Assembly (NCBI GenBank): GCA_041688385.1
Contig: JBDNIH010000168.1
Span: 1 to 64,000 of the forward strand
Direction of reading: 5' to 3'
Source: UBA7662 sp041688385
GTDB lineage: Bacteria > Bacteroidota > Bacteroidia > UBA7662
Length of the DNA stretch: 64,000 bases
Every line of letters begins with the position of its first letter. Within the stretch, counting starts at the first letter, position 1. Below are positions 17,837 through 26,626 of the stretch, piece after piece. A program made the translations under genes and the position numbers. Under the pieces are notes generated by a model. That model was not told where the DNA came from. It made no database searches and saw only the letters and a list, made by a program, of their open reading frames with translations.

Positions 17837-18505
17837 ATGACATCCGCTGCTGGCTCTGCCTTTCCCGATACCTTCAAACACAAAGGCCTGCGTAAAAAGT
17901 TGGTCGAAACCCTACGCCAAAAAGGCATCAACGACCAAAGCGTACTGGAAGCCATCAACAGCGTGCCACGCCATTTATTCCTCGAAACCGCCTTCCTGGA
18001 ACTGGCCTACGACGACCGCGCCATGCCAATAGGCGAGGGGCAGACCATCAGCCAGCCGTTTACCGTTGCTTTTCAAAGTCAGTTACTCGAGCTTAAAAAA
18101 CGAGACAAAGTGCTGGAAATCGGTACCGGTTCAGGTTATCAGGCCTGCGTGTTAGAGAAATTGGGTGCAAAAGTGTACAGCATCGAACGCCAACGCAAAC
18201 TCTACGAAAAAACGAAGAAGCTGTTGACTGCCATGGGCTACAAAATCAACTGCTATTTTGGCGATGGAACACTCGGTTTGCCTTCCTTCGCACCTTTCGA
18301 TAAAATTATTGTCACCGCCGGCGCACCGGTAGTGCCTCAGTCGCTCACCGACCAACTTAAACCCGGTGGCATACTTGTTATTCCCGTTGGTGACGAAGCC
18401 AACCAACAAATGCTCCGGCTCCGCAAAATGCCTGACGGTGACATCGTTTCTGAAGAATTTGACAGCTTTAAGTTTGTGCCTTTACTTGGGAAGCAAGGGT
18501 GGTAG
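17837..18505 (+). CDS. pcm: protein-L-isoaspartate O-methyltransferase
   Basis: SAM-dependent repair enzyme that methylates isoaspartyl residues so that damaged proteins can be restored. Shows NSVPRHLFLETAF, MPIGEGQTISQPFTVA (substrate loop), the SAM site VLEIGTGSGYQACVLEKLG (from about residue 91) and DKIIVTAGAPVVPQSLTDQL. 222 residues from ATG 17837. Confidence 0.95.
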   Translation: MTSAAGSAFPDTFKHKGLRKKLVETLRQKGINDQSVLEAINSVPRHLFLETAFLELAYDDRAMPIGEGQTISQPFTVAFQSQLLELKKRDKVLEIGTGSGYQACVLEKLGAKVYSIERQRKLYEKTKKLLTAMGYKINCYFGDGTLGLPSFAPFDKIIVTAGAPVVPQSLTDQLKPGGILVIPVGDEANQQMLRLRKMPDGDIVSEEFDSFKFVPLLGKQGW

Positions 18506-18869
18506 GCTTGGCGGTTTAATAGCCAATTTTTTTAGGCGTTTTTATTGGCTGGGTGGTCTTTTATTTCGCTGTCTATAGTCTACGGTTGATGGCCGATGGT
18601 TCATTTTTGCGCTGTTCTTTGCTTCGCTATCCATAGTTTATGGTCATCCTACGCGGTGTACGGTATTTCGCTGTGTATAGTCCATTTGTTTTTGATGGTG
18701 GTTATTTCAGATGGCTGATTTAATTAATCAGTGAACCTTTTTCAGGAAGAGACAAAGAGACCGCCCTAGATATTTATAACCTTAGAACCGTATAACCAGC
18801 AATTTACTTTACGACGTATAACGATGTAATCTTAGCTGAATTCCAAATTTCGAACTTTGAATTTGAAAA
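18506..18869. repeat. intergenic repeat region: three TTCGCTGTCTATAGTC-type words and copy B of the composite repeat
   Basis: No gene is seen. Three imperfect copies of a word near TTTCGCTGTCTATAGTCTA lie at 18563-18585, 18621-18645 and 18664-18685. At 18733-18789 lies the inverted copy B of the repeat found at 11906-11955, followed by an AAATTTCGAACTTTGAATTT stretch (18842-18869). The region resembles an accretion of decayed intergenic repeats. Confidence 0.6.
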
Positions 18870-19316
18870 TTACTCCCCTCGCGCCATTTCGCGTTTGACG
18901 TCTTTTTCTTTGGTAGCATCGCGCTTATCGTGGTTTTTTTTACCGCGTGCCAAAGCGATGTGTAGTTTCGCAAAACCCCGCTCATTAAAGGCCAGTTTTA
19001 CAGGAATTATAGACAATCCTTTTTCTTTTACCCGGTGTTCTAGCTTGCGCAATTCCTGCTTGTTGAGTAAAAGAATACGGTCGCGCAGCGGTTCGTGGTT
19101 GAGGTAAGACGCTTCTTTATAAGTAGAAACATGCAAGTTGCGCACCACCAGTTTGCCCGATTGAAAAACACAATAGGCGTCAGCGATATTGGCCTTGCCT
19201 GCGCGTATCGACTTAATTTCACTGCCCATCAATACCATACCCGCTTCGAATTGCTGTAAAAGCTCATATTCGAAGGAAGCGCGTCGGTTTGTGATATGGA
19301 TATGCACAATGGCCAT
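18870..19316 (-). CDS. smpB: SsrA-binding protein SmpB
   Basis: Binds tmRNA and delivers it to stalled ribosomes. 148 residues: the beta-barrel core with NRRASFEYELLQQFEAGMVL, GSEIKSIRAGKANIADAYC and NHEPLRDRILLLNKQEL, and the basic C-terminal tail (ARGKKNHDKRDATKEKDVKR) that enters the decoding channel. The tmRNA gene itself is not in the window. Confidence 0.97.
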   Translation of the reverse strand: MAIVHIHITNRRASFEYELLQQFEAGMVLMGSEIKSIRAGKANIADAYCVFQSGKLVVRNLHVSTYKEASYLNHEPLRDRILLLNKQELRKLEHRVKEKGLSIIPVKLAFNERGFAKLHIALARGKKNHDKRDATKEKDVKREMARGE

Positions 19317-19364
19317 GGGGTCGCAAAAATAAGAAATTAAAGCGTGTAAAGGGCTTCGCCAATC

Positions 19365-19757
19365 TTAACGTATGCTGTCGAAAAGCTGGAGTATACGTTC
19401 TTTTTTCAGGATTTTTTGTCCCTGCCTGCCGCTTGCAATGAGCCGGTTACCCACCTTCGCCTCGTAGGTGCAAATCACATGGTTACCGGTAATACTTTCC
19501 AAAGTAGCCGTAAATACCACTTCTTGCCCAATTAATGCCGGGCTCCGATGTTCCACAGTTACAAAGGTGCCAATGCCTTCTTCATCCACTTCGCGCATCT
19601 CAAGTACAAATTGTCGACATGCCCATTCCGCTTCACGCGACACTGCAAAGGTGGCATAAACGGGATGCACATTGCCCGTGGTAAAGGTGGCTGCATCCGC
19701 CTCGGTTACCAGATGCTGGATTTGTTTAAGAGCGCCTAGGTGAAAGGGGGTAATCAT
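19365..19757 (-). CDS. thioesterase family protein (hotdog fold, FlK-like)
   Basis: 130-residue single hotdog-fold protein with the FlK-type layout: VYATFAVSREAEWACRQFV, the central EEGIGTFVTVEHRSPALIGQEV, and a late strand EAKVGNRLIASGRQGQ. Such proteins hydrolyse small acyl-CoAs; the substrate is unknown. The start overlaps the DtxR-family gene stop by ATGA, so it is co-transcribed with that regulator. Confidence 0.8.
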   Translation of the reverse strand: MITPFHLGALKQIQHLVTEADAATFTTGNVHPVYATFAVSREAEWACRQFVLEMREVDEEGIGTFVTVEHRSPALIGQEVVFTATLESITGNHVICTYEAKVGNRLIASGRQGQKILKKERILQLFDSIR

Positions 19758-20425
19758 AGGTTTTTTTGTACAAAAATGCTGCTACTGACTTGTTTTGAAA
19801 CGACTAGCTCTCTGCCATCTGCAAATCCAATCGTCATGGAGCCATCAAAATCCACGCGTTTAAGCACCTTTATTTGTTTGCCTAAATTGAGGTTTACTTC
19901 GTCGAGATACTGGAGAAATTTGGGATCATGCTCAAAAACTGCGATGACCATACCTCTGTCGCCAATGCCTAATTTGTTTAGTAGTATCTGATTGGTTTGT
20001 GGTAGTTCACCACTGGCACTTGGAATAAGGTCGCCATGTGGGTCGCTTGTAGGATTACCTAGATAATCATCTAGCCTTTGTATCAGCTTGGGTTCGCTCA
20101 CATGTTCCAGTTCTTCTGCGATTTCATGTATTTCGTCCCAACCAAAATTCAGCTTTTGTACTAAAAATACTTCCCAAAGTCTATGACGGCGGATAATAGA
20201 AAGCGCTGTTAACCGTCCTACCGGTGTAAGTGTTACACCTTGGTATTTTTTATAGTCTATCAGCAGTTTTGCCGCAAGTTTTTTAAGCATGTCCGTCACC
20301 GAAGCTGCACGTGTTTGCAACTGCTCTGCGATAGCGTTGGTGCTCGCTCCTTGCAAATCGTGCTCAGTAAGTTTGTATATCGCTTTGAGGTAATTTTCCT
20401 CGGTACTACTCAATCGGGCCTGCAT
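19754..20425 (-). CDS. DtxR/MntR-family metal-dependent transcriptional repressor
   Basis: 223 residues. A winged helix (EENYLKAIYKLTEHDLQGASTN, TRAASVTDMLKKLAAKLLIDY) is followed by the metal-binding dimerisation domain (IIRRHRLWEVFLVQKLNFGWDEIHEIAEELEHV) and a C-terminal SH3/FeoA-like domain (LGIGDRGMVIAVFEHD). The His/Glu ligand pattern (RRHRLWE, AEELEH) fits Fe or Mn sensing. Which metal cannot be said, and no metal transporter is adjacent. Confidence 0.92.
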   Translation of the reverse strand: MQARLSSTEENYLKAIYKLTEHDLQGASTNAIAEQLQTRAASVTDMLKKLAAKLLIDYKKYQGVTLTPVGRLTALSIIRRHRLWEVFLVQKLNFGWDEIHEIAEELEHVSEPKLIQRLDDYLGNPTSDPHGDLIPSASGELPQTNQILLNKLGIGDRGMVIAVFEHDPKFLQYLDEVNLNLGKQIKVLKRVDFDGSMTIGFADGRELVVSKQVSSSIFVQKNL

Positions 20426-20666
20426 CCGACAAAACTAAAACACATCCCCCCGCAATCAAAGTAAAAGTTGAGCACTGCTTTGGCGCGGGCACAAAGGAGC
20501 TGAAATTTGGCATTTCTCAATACAATCAAGTCGCAAAACTGCCCGACGCACAAAAGCCTCTGTGCCTTTGCACCGCTGCGAGCAATAAAAAGCCGCACTT
20601 AAAACAGCCTTGAACCATCAAAAGGGCATATTTATAAATATTAACAAAAATATTTCACATAGTACC

Positions 20667-20696
20667 TTGCATAAACCAGTACCATTTATACCTTTG
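20667..20696 (+). promoter_or_regulatory. promoter of the padR-pspC operon
   Basis: TTG (20667-20669), exactly 19 bases, then TACCTTTG (20689-20696): a full match to the Bacteroidota -33/-7 consensus, 22 bases before the padR ATG. Confidence 0.75.
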
Positions 20697-20718
20697 TACC
20701 ATACATAGCAAGTAAGTA

Positions 20719-21069
20719 ATGCAAACAGAAAACACATCCATCCAAATGCGCAAGGGCACCCTAGAGTACTGCATACTCCTGGTGATCTCCCGCGGGGAGG
20801 TGTATACATCCGACCTGATCGACGAGCTCAAATCTGCTCGTTTTATCGTGGTAGAAGGTACCCTCTATCCCTTGCTGAACCGGCTCCAGAAATCGGGCTA
20901 CCTCGATTACACCTGGAAAGAATCTCCCGCCGGCCCGCCTCGTAAATACTACCGCCTCACGCAGGCCGGTACGTCTTTCCTCAAAGCGCTCCACGCTACT
21001 TGGAAAGAGCTGAGTGACTCTATCAACCTCATTATCGCCAACACAAAAAAAACCACTGGCCATGAATAA
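20719..21069 (+). CDS. PadR-family transcriptional regulator
   Basis: 116-residue winged-helix regulator: MRKGTLEYCILLVISRGEVY, then SDLIDELKSARFIVVEGTLYPLLNRLQKSGYLDY and RKYYRLTQAGTSFLKAL. It overlaps the PspC-domain gene by 8 bases. In Bacteroidota this pair is recurrent, and PadR probably controls its own operon in response to envelope stress; that role is inferred. Confidence 0.93.
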   Translation: MQTENTSIQMRKGTLEYCILLVISRGEVYTSDLIDELKSARFIVVEGTLYPLLNRLQKSGYLDYTWKESPAGPPRKYYRLTQAGTSFLKALHATWKELSDSINLIIANTKKTTGHE

Positions 21070-22870
21070 AACCGTCACATTTAACCTCAACGGATTGGTA
21101 TTTACCATCGAGGAGGACGGCTACGCCCTGCTGAAACAGTATCTAGATACGGTAAAGGCCTACTTCGGTCGACAAGCCGACGGACTGGAAATAGTAAGTG
21201 AAATCGAAGCCCGCATTGCCGAAAAATTCCGTCTTGCTCTTGATGCAGCTGGCCGTCAAGTGCTCTATGCTGCTGATGTGAATCAGCTTATCACCGAAAT
21301 GGGTACAGTGGATGATTTTGAAGCCTTTGAAGCCGACGATGAAACACAAAATAATAACTATGAATCGACGTATACGGCCAGCTCAAGACCTAAGCGATTT
21401 TATCGCACCAGCCACAGCCGTATATTGGCCGGTGTTGCGAATGGTTTGGCGGTGTATTTAAAGGCAGATGTGAGTCTCGTTCGGCTGCTCTTTATTCTCA
21501 GCACAATTTTCCTCGCTGGTTTTGGTCTTATCCTCTACCTGGTATTGTGGATAGCTACACCTGAATCGGATGAAGTGGTGGCCCCAAGGCCTACCTCAAA
21601 TGATAAAGGCCGTAAAAATACCCGATTATACCGCGATGCCGAAGATAAAGTGCTTGGTGGTGTTTCTGCAGGATTAGCAGCCTATCTCAGTATCGACCCA
21701 CTGGCGGTGCGGATACTCTTTATTATCGCAACCTTTTGGGGTGGATTTGGCATACTCTCTTATCTCTTGCTCTGGATTGTGATGCCCGCGGCACGCAGCC
21801 TCTCTCAAAAAATTGAGATGCGCGGACAGGAAGCCAATCTCGCGAATATGAAAGATGCCCGCCAGCCGAAAGGGGAGGTCAGGCCCAAAACAGGTCTAAA
21901 TCGACTTCTCGCTCTTCCGGTAGATATTATCCGCTTTTTTGCCCATCTAATCAAAAAGATAGTCACGAGTTTTTCAGGGTTACTGCGGGTTTTTGGAGGC
22001 GGATTTTTAATCTTCTTTAGCGCTGTTATTCTCTTCTCAATGATCGCGGTATTGAGCGTTATGATTGCCTATTTCACTGGCTATCTGTCTACCACCGAAA
22101 TACCCTTCCCGCTCGAAACCATAAGTGGATCGGTTGTTTCAGACATAATCATCTCGATACTGCTGTTTTTGTTGATCATCATTCCAGTTCTCTACCTCCT
22201 CTATTTAGGCGTGCGTTTACTACTGAATCGGAAGCTATTTCGTCGTCCTGTTCTCGTGATTGGCGCTTGGAGCTGGCTGGCGGTAGTGGTGCTCTGTTTG
22301 GTAATGGCTACACGTACAGCACTTGAGTTTCAAAGTGAGGGCAGTATTACCCTGGATCAAAAAATTGTTTTGGGGCAAAATGAAATGCTCGAATTCCGAC
22401 CTGAAGCTGATAATGAGCAAGAACATTATGACTGGGTTAAGATTGAATGGAAAATCAGTGAAACAGATTCTGTCGTAACCCTTAAAAAGCGTCAGTTGGC
22501 AAGGGGGTCATCGGTAGAGGTTGCACGCCAAAATGCAATGATGATCGACTACGTTATTGTAAAGACGGATACGCTAGTGGAGTTAGCGCGAGGTATTAAC
22601 TTCAAGCCAGGTGCTCGTTTTCGGGCCCAGCAGGTCGAACTCGAGATTTATATCCCTAAAAATCGTCCGGTCCGTATTGATAATCGCTACTACTCGGACA
22701 GCGAGATTATCAACTATCACAATCTTGAGTTTAGCACCATAGAAACTTTTATCCTCACCGATGAAGGCCTAGCCTGCTTGAGTTGTAAACCCAGATCCAC
22801 CAATACAGAAGAGGCCGACGAAGCGCTAGCACCTTTGCCAACAGCTCCGGATGCACCGGCAACCTTATAG
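21062..22870 (+). CDS. membrane protein with two PspC domains
   Basis: 602 residues from ATG 21062 (an upstream frame start at 21014 lies in padR). Domains: a short N-terminal segment (about 1-90) common to the family; PspC domain 1 (FYRTSHSRILAGVANGLAVY to LYLVLWIATPE, about 110-170); PspC domain 2 (LYRDAEDKVLGGVSAGLAAY to LLLWIVMPAA, about 185-245). Three more membrane segments follow (about 310-415), then a C-terminal extracytoplasmic beta-rich domain. PspC-type proteins sense membrane stress. Partner of the PadR regulator before it. Confidence 0.9.
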   Translation: MNKTVTFNLNGLVFTIEEDGYALLKQYLDTVKAYFGRQADGLEIVSEIEARIAEKFRLALDAAGRQVLYAADVNQLITEMGTVDDFEAFEADDETQNNNYESTYTASSRPKRFYRTSHSRILAGVANGLAVYLKADVSLVRLLFILSTIFLAGFGLILYLVLWIATPESDEVVAPRPTSNDKGRKNTRLYRDAEDKVLGGVSAGLAAYLSIDPLAVRILFIIATFWGGFGILSYLLLWIVMPAARSLSQKIEMRGQEANLANMKDARQPKGEVRPKTGLNRLLALPVDIIRFFAHLIKKIVTSFSGLLRVFGGGFLIFFSAVILFSMIAVLSVMIAYFTGYLSTTEIPFPLETISGSVVSDIIISILLFLLIIIPVLYLLYLGVRLLLNRKLFRRPVLVIGAWSWLAVVVLCLVMATRTALEFQSEGSITLDQKIVLGQNEMLEFRPEADNEQEHYDWVKIEWKISETDSVVTLKKRQLARGSSVEVARQNAMMIDYVIVKTDTLVELARGINFKPGARFRAQQVELEIYIPKNRPVRIDNRYYSDSEIINYHNLEFSTIETFILTDEGLACLSCKPRSTNTEEADEALAPLPTAPDAPATL

Positions 22871-22960
22871 ACGAAACGCAACTAACGGCTGAAAATTAGG
22901 CGTTGGTATGCGAAAGAATACAGACAGGTTTATTCCTGTTGGTATTGACCAGATTTCGCT

Positions 22961-23430
22961 TCAAAACCCTGTCGTCGCGAGATGGCAGGGTTTGTTTTTA
23001 CCCTCGATTTTTCCTTGCAGCATACCATTTAGCTGGGTTTTATTAATATACCGGGTGATATTATCTATTTGTTCCTGTTTAAAAATAACCTTGAAATAAT
23101 ACGAGCGCTGCCATTTAAACAGGGCACAGCCTGCCAAATGAATCCATTTGCTGGAGGGGGTCTTGTAGGCGCCTATTAGTTGTGATACAAAATGATTTTT
23201 GATGGTGGGAGAAGGGTTTTGTCGTATGGAATGTGAATTAATGCGCGCGTATGATCCGGCATAATTACAAAGGCAACCACCGTAACGTAGGGATATTGTT
23301 TTTCCAACCACAACCATTGTTGGTGTGCAATCTGGCCATTGGCATTCAGTTGCATGCCCTTGCTATTCAGCTCGCCAAATAGAAGAAATCGATCCTATAT
23401 GCCTGTTGTAACCTAATACAACCCATCCGA
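22961..23430 (-). pseudogene. decayed REP-associated tyrosine transposase (RAYT, IS200-like Y1 transposase)
   Basis: Two frames read on the minus strand together resemble a RAYT. The first (about 23430-23250) gives VTTGI-stop-DRFLLFGELNSKG, QIAHQQWLWLEKQYPYVTV and AFVIMPDHTRALIHIP. After a frameshift (about 23240-22961) the second gives QLIGAYKTPSSKWIHLAG, FKWQRSYYFKVIFKQEQ and IDNITRYINKTQ. Family members carry a HUH motif of the form MPDHxHAI; here it is HTRAL, so the second catalytic His is lost. At least one in-frame stop and one frameshift make it non-functional. Identification rests on remembered family sequence. Confidence 0.75.
22964..22998. terminator. hairpin with T-tract downstream of the PspC-domain gene
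   Basis: AAACCCTG (22964-22971) pairs with CAGGGTTT (22986-22993), followed by GTTTTT. It lies about 95 bases past the stop and at the end of the transposase relic. Confidence 0.5.
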
Positions 23431-23499
23431 CCGGTAATTAAACCCGGGATGCCGCAGGCGTTTTTGGTATTGCTCCATGTTTCCGTTCCCTACGTTCCC

Positions 23500-23627
23500 G
23501 AAACCGGATTGCCATACCGGCAATTCCGATTTGGTATTCATAATGCTGCGGCACAGCGCCCATATTGTGGTTTTTTAATGCCACGCGGCACCGTCATGGC
23601 ATATCGTGGCAACGGCGTTTTTTCAAA
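23500..23627. repeat. REP-like hairpins next to the transposase relic
   Basis: GGATTGCC (23507-23514) pairs with GGCAATTCC (23519-23527) with one bulge. Further on, GCCACG and CGTGGC bracket about 19 bases between 23582 and 23612. Palindromes of this kind are expected near RAYTs, but I cannot count copies elsewhere. Confidence 0.4.
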
Positions 23628-24737
23628 TCACCATTTCCCAAACCAACCGCGGCGCCAAAACAATAACAATAAACCTACAGCGGCAAAAAACATAAAAGCC
23701 AAAACAGATACATAGCCATGAGGACTATACAATTCTGGCATATTCCAAGGAAGGGGGCTGCCGTCTTTGGCCTCCCGGGCGAAATTCATGCCGTACAAAC
23801 CAGCGATAAAACTGAGCGGTATAAATATGGCCGATAACATCGTGAGCACCTTCATGATTTCATTCATGCGGTTACTAACATTGGCCATATACAAATCCAT
23901 TAAATTGGCGGCGACTTCTCGGTAGTTCTCAACGAGGTCCATCAAGGTGCCGAGGTGGTCGTATAAATCGTGGAGGTATATCTCGAGATTGTCCTGTTTG
24001 TTGAGGTGGTTGTGCCGGATGAGAGTATTAATTTTTTCGCGTTCTGGCCACACGATGCGCCGCACATCCATGAGCTCATGCTTTAGCTCAAGTATCAGGT
24101 TGCGGTGTTTGCGTTGCGCAGTGTCAAGTAGCTGATTTTCGAGTTTTTCAAGTTGCTGGTCGATGTCGGAGACGACCGAAAAGTAATTATCAACCACCGC
24201 ATCAAATATCGCGTAAAGTAGGTATTCCGATTTCCGCGTACGCATGGGCATCCGTTCGTCGCGTATGCGGTTGCGAACCGGTTCTAGCACATCGTCGTAG
24301 GTGTGTTGTATGGTAAGGAGTACGTTATCGCATAGAAAAAGACTAAGCTGTTCGTTATACAATTTACGGCCATCGGGACTGTACAACATCCGACTGATAG
24401 CATAGAGGTGGCCAAAATTATACTCCACCTTGGGTTGCTGCTGACTGCCAATGTCTTCAAGTTCCAGTGGGTGAATGTTGAATTTTTTTTCGAGCCAGAC
24501 ATACAATTCTGGGTCTTTGATCCCTCGAATATCTACCCAAATAGTATGTTCGGGGTGAAGACTGATAATTTCTTCGACACGACCATAGTTGATGTCCTTT
24601 TCTTCGAGGTGGTAGCCAGGTTGGTGGGCATGGACAAAAATGCGGGTGGCAAGCGCATTGGTAGGTATAAAAATGGTACCCGGCTTAGCGCCAATTTTAG
24701 CTTTGTTGTACCGGAAACGGCTGCGGCGCTGACTCAT
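23628..24737 (-). CDS. corA: magnesium/cobalt transporter CorA
   Basis: 369 residues. A long cytoplasmic N-terminal domain (WVDIRGIKDPELYVWLEKKF, IHPLELEDIGS) is followed by a helical stalk. Two C-terminal membrane helices flank the GMN selectivity motif (FIAGLYGMNFA, about 310-320). The last segment after VSVLAFMFFAAVGLLLLFW is short and basic. All features of a working pentameric Mg2+ channel are present. Divergent from the next gene. Confidence 0.95.
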   Translation of the reverse strand: MSQRRSRFRYNKAKIGAKPGTIFIPTNALATRIFVHAHQPGYHLEEKDINYGRVEEIISLHPEHTIWVDIRGIKDPELYVWLEKKFNIHPLELEDIGSQQQPKVEYNFGHLYAISRMLYSPDGRKLYNEQLSLFLCDNVLLTIQHTYDDVLEPVRNRIRDERMPMRTRKSEYLLYAIFDAVVDNYFSVVSDIDQQLEKLENQLLDTAQRKHRNLILELKHELMDVRRIVWPEREKINTLIRHNHLNKQDNLEIYLHDLYDHLGTLMDLVENYREVAANLMDLYMANVSNRMNEIMKVLTMLSAIFIPLSFIAGLYGMNFAREAKDGSPLPWNMPELYSPHGYVSVLAFMFFAAVGLLLLFWRRGWFGKW

Positions 24738-24799
24738 ATCCCTAAAGATAGGAAAGCCGCTTCATACGTGCTTAGCCCCTTTTGCGTTATCTTCGTCTT

Positions 24800-26056
24800 A
24801 TGCGTTTTTATCTCACTTTATTGTTTTTGTTACTGGCCATTCATGGCTCTGCCAGTCAGTTGTTGATTTCTATGGATCAGGCGCAAAAAAACCATCTCAA
24901 GGCCTATGGAATCGCGTATTGGTGTCTTGAGCGGGATTTGGAGGTGAACTGGATGCTCAATTACCGCGGGGGCAGTTTCAGCATGGCGCATACCATTACC
25001 TTAGAACAAGAATGCCGCATTCGAGGGGTAAGCTTTGAAATTTTACCGGATGTAAGCTATCAGCAAATTGTAGCACGAATGGCCGATCCAGAGGTGAATA
25101 TGGACCTAGTGAAGCTCGAAAAAGCACCTAAAATTGCTGTCTATTCCCCAAAAACCAAACAACCCTGGGACGATGCCGTAACCCTCGCCCTGACCTATGC
25201 CGAAATCCCCTATGATGTCATCTTCGACGAAGAAATGATGGACGGCAAGCTGCCACTCTATGACTGGTTGCACCTTCATCACGAAGATTTTACCGGTCAG
25301 TTTGGTCGTTTTTATGCCTCCTTCAAAGATGCCCCCTGGTACCAAGCCGAGGTAAAATCAAACAACGAAACCGCCCGAAAATATGGCTTTAGCAAAGTAT
25401 CACAACTTAAACTGGCCGTTGCTCACCGCATCCGAGATTTTGTAACCGGCGGCGGATTTTTATTTGCCATGTGCTCAGCTACCGACACCTATGACATTGC
25501 CCTCTCTGCCGAGGGCGTAGACATCTGCGAAAGTATGTACGATGGTGACCCCATCGATCCGCAAGCCCAGCGGAAGCTAGATTTTAGCAAAACATTCGCC
25601 TTTCAGAACTACCGACTCACCCGCAACCCCTTCGAATACGAATACTCCGATATCGATGCCACCCAAACACGTGGATTTATACCTGAACAAAATGATATGT
25701 TTAGCCTATTTGAGTTTTCTGCCAAATGGGACCCGATTCCTACCATGTTGTGCCAAAATCACACCCAAGTCATCAAAGGTTTTATGGGGCAAACCACCGC
25801 CTTCCGCACAGAAGTGATGAAATCGAACGTGCTCATCCTCGGTGAAAGCAAAGCCCTAGGTGAGGCTAGATATATCCACGGGGAATACGGCAAAGGCACC
25901 TGGACATTTTACGGTGGCCACGACCCAGAAGATTACCAACACCTGGTAGGCGAACCACCAACAGACTTAAACCTGCACCCCAACAGCCCCGGCTACCGCC
26001 TGATTCTGAACAACATTCTGTTCCCAGCTGCAAAAAAGAAAAAGCAGAAAACCTGA
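24800..26056 (+). CDS. secreted Bacteroidota protein of unknown function (often labelled asparagine synthetase B)
   Basis: 418 residues from ATG 24800. A signal peptide (RFYLTLLFLLLAIHGSASQ) precedes a well-conserved body: KAYGIAYWCLERDLEVNW, LNYRGGSFSM, PKIAVYSPKTKQPWDDA, DWLHLHHEDFTGQFG, GGGFLFAMCSATDTYDIALS, MLCQNHTQVIKGFMGQTTAF and a GTWTFYGGHDPEDYQHLVG segment near the end, then a Lys-rich tail. The GGGFLFAMCS and HHEDFTGQ segments recall class-I glutamine amidotransferase or ThuA-like folds. Databases label such proteins asparagine synthetase B, but I see no AsnB synthetase domain and a periplasmic location argues against that name. Confidence 0.75.
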   Translation: MRFYLTLLFLLLAIHGSASQLLISMDQAQKNHLKAYGIAYWCLERDLEVNWMLNYRGGSFSMAHTITLEQECRIRGVSFEILPDVSYQQIVARMADPEVNMDLVKLEKAPKIAVYSPKTKQPWDDAVTLALTYAEIPYDVIFDEEMMDGKLPLYDWLHLHHEDFTGQFGRFYASFKDAPWYQAEVKSNNETARKYGFSKVSQLKLAVAHRIRDFVTGGGFLFAMCSATDTYDIALSAEGVDICESMYDGDPIDPQAQRKLDFSKTFAFQNYRLTRNPFEYEYSDIDATQTRGFIPEQNDMFSLFEFSAKWDPIPTMLCQNHTQVIKGFMGQTTAFRTEVMKSNVLILGESKALGEARYIHGEYGKGTWTFYGGHDPEDYQHLVGEPPTDLNLHPNSPGYRLILNNILFPAAKKKKQKT

Positions 26057-26150
26057 GCGAAATCGAAATCACCATCTAAGCGGCAGTTGAGCGAAGCCGA
26101 AACCATCGTTTTGTAGGCACACGCCACCGCGTCCTACTATTAATATCCTG
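26057..26150. other. short spacer with a GAGCGAAGCCGAAACC-type word
   Basis: Contains TTGAGCGAAGCCGAAACC (about 26087-26104) and a near copy GAGCGAAATCGAAATC (about 26055-26070), the sort of dispersed word often seen between Bacteroidota genes. Confidence 0.35.
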
Positions 26151-26566
26151 CTACAGCAAACCAGCCTTAACCTGTTCCGCAGCCTTGTCCTTCAACGAGC
26201 TGATATCTATTTCCTGCAGACCCGCAGGGGTAGTCAATTTGAGCACAAAAGATATAGAGCTGATATCCGTTACAGCTGAGCGCTCAACGGTATGAATGGA
26301 TTTTATGCTTGGTAATTACCAGCTAATGTTTTGACTGTCCCAGCTAACGAAAAATTGAGGTTGAAAGCCGTGTTCATAAATAACACGGAGCCAAGGTATA
26401 AAAGTGATTGTTGCGTTTTTCAAGATATGCTTCGCCAATTCAGCACCATTCCTTGTTGTGCTACAGCCAATCCATCTTGCGTAAGTAGGTATATGCCAAC
26501 CAACAACAATACCGATTTAAGTGCGGTATTCCACAAAGACGGTATGGGGATTTCAATGCGTTCCAT
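26151..26566 (-). pseudogene. possible relic of a small membrane protein gene
   Basis: A frame from ATG 26566 reads MERIEIPIPSLWNTALKS, then VLLLVGIYLLTQDG (one membrane segment), and stops after 48 codons. A second frame downstream reads ILKNATITFIPWLRVIYEHG, crosses a stop, then IHTVERSAVTDISSISFVLK and QEIDISSLKDKAAEQVKAGLL before its stop at 26151. The continuous protein-like character across frames suggests a gene broken by a frameshift and a stop. I do not recognise the family with confidence; membrane proteins starting with a short IEIP-like segment exist. Confidence 0.35.
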
Positions 26567-26626
26567 TCAATCCATTTGAGGCTAAAATACCACAGTCGAA
26601 GAAAGGTGTAAACGGTATTGCAGTAC

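Noticed and set aside
18563..18685. Possible CRISPR array from three repeated words
   Set aside because: Words are imperfect, spacing is irregular (about 58 and 43 bases) and there are no cas genes.
23449..23715. 88-codon open frame on the plus strand
   Set aside because: Overlaps REP-like hairpins and the start of corA on the other strand; composition does not look like a protein.
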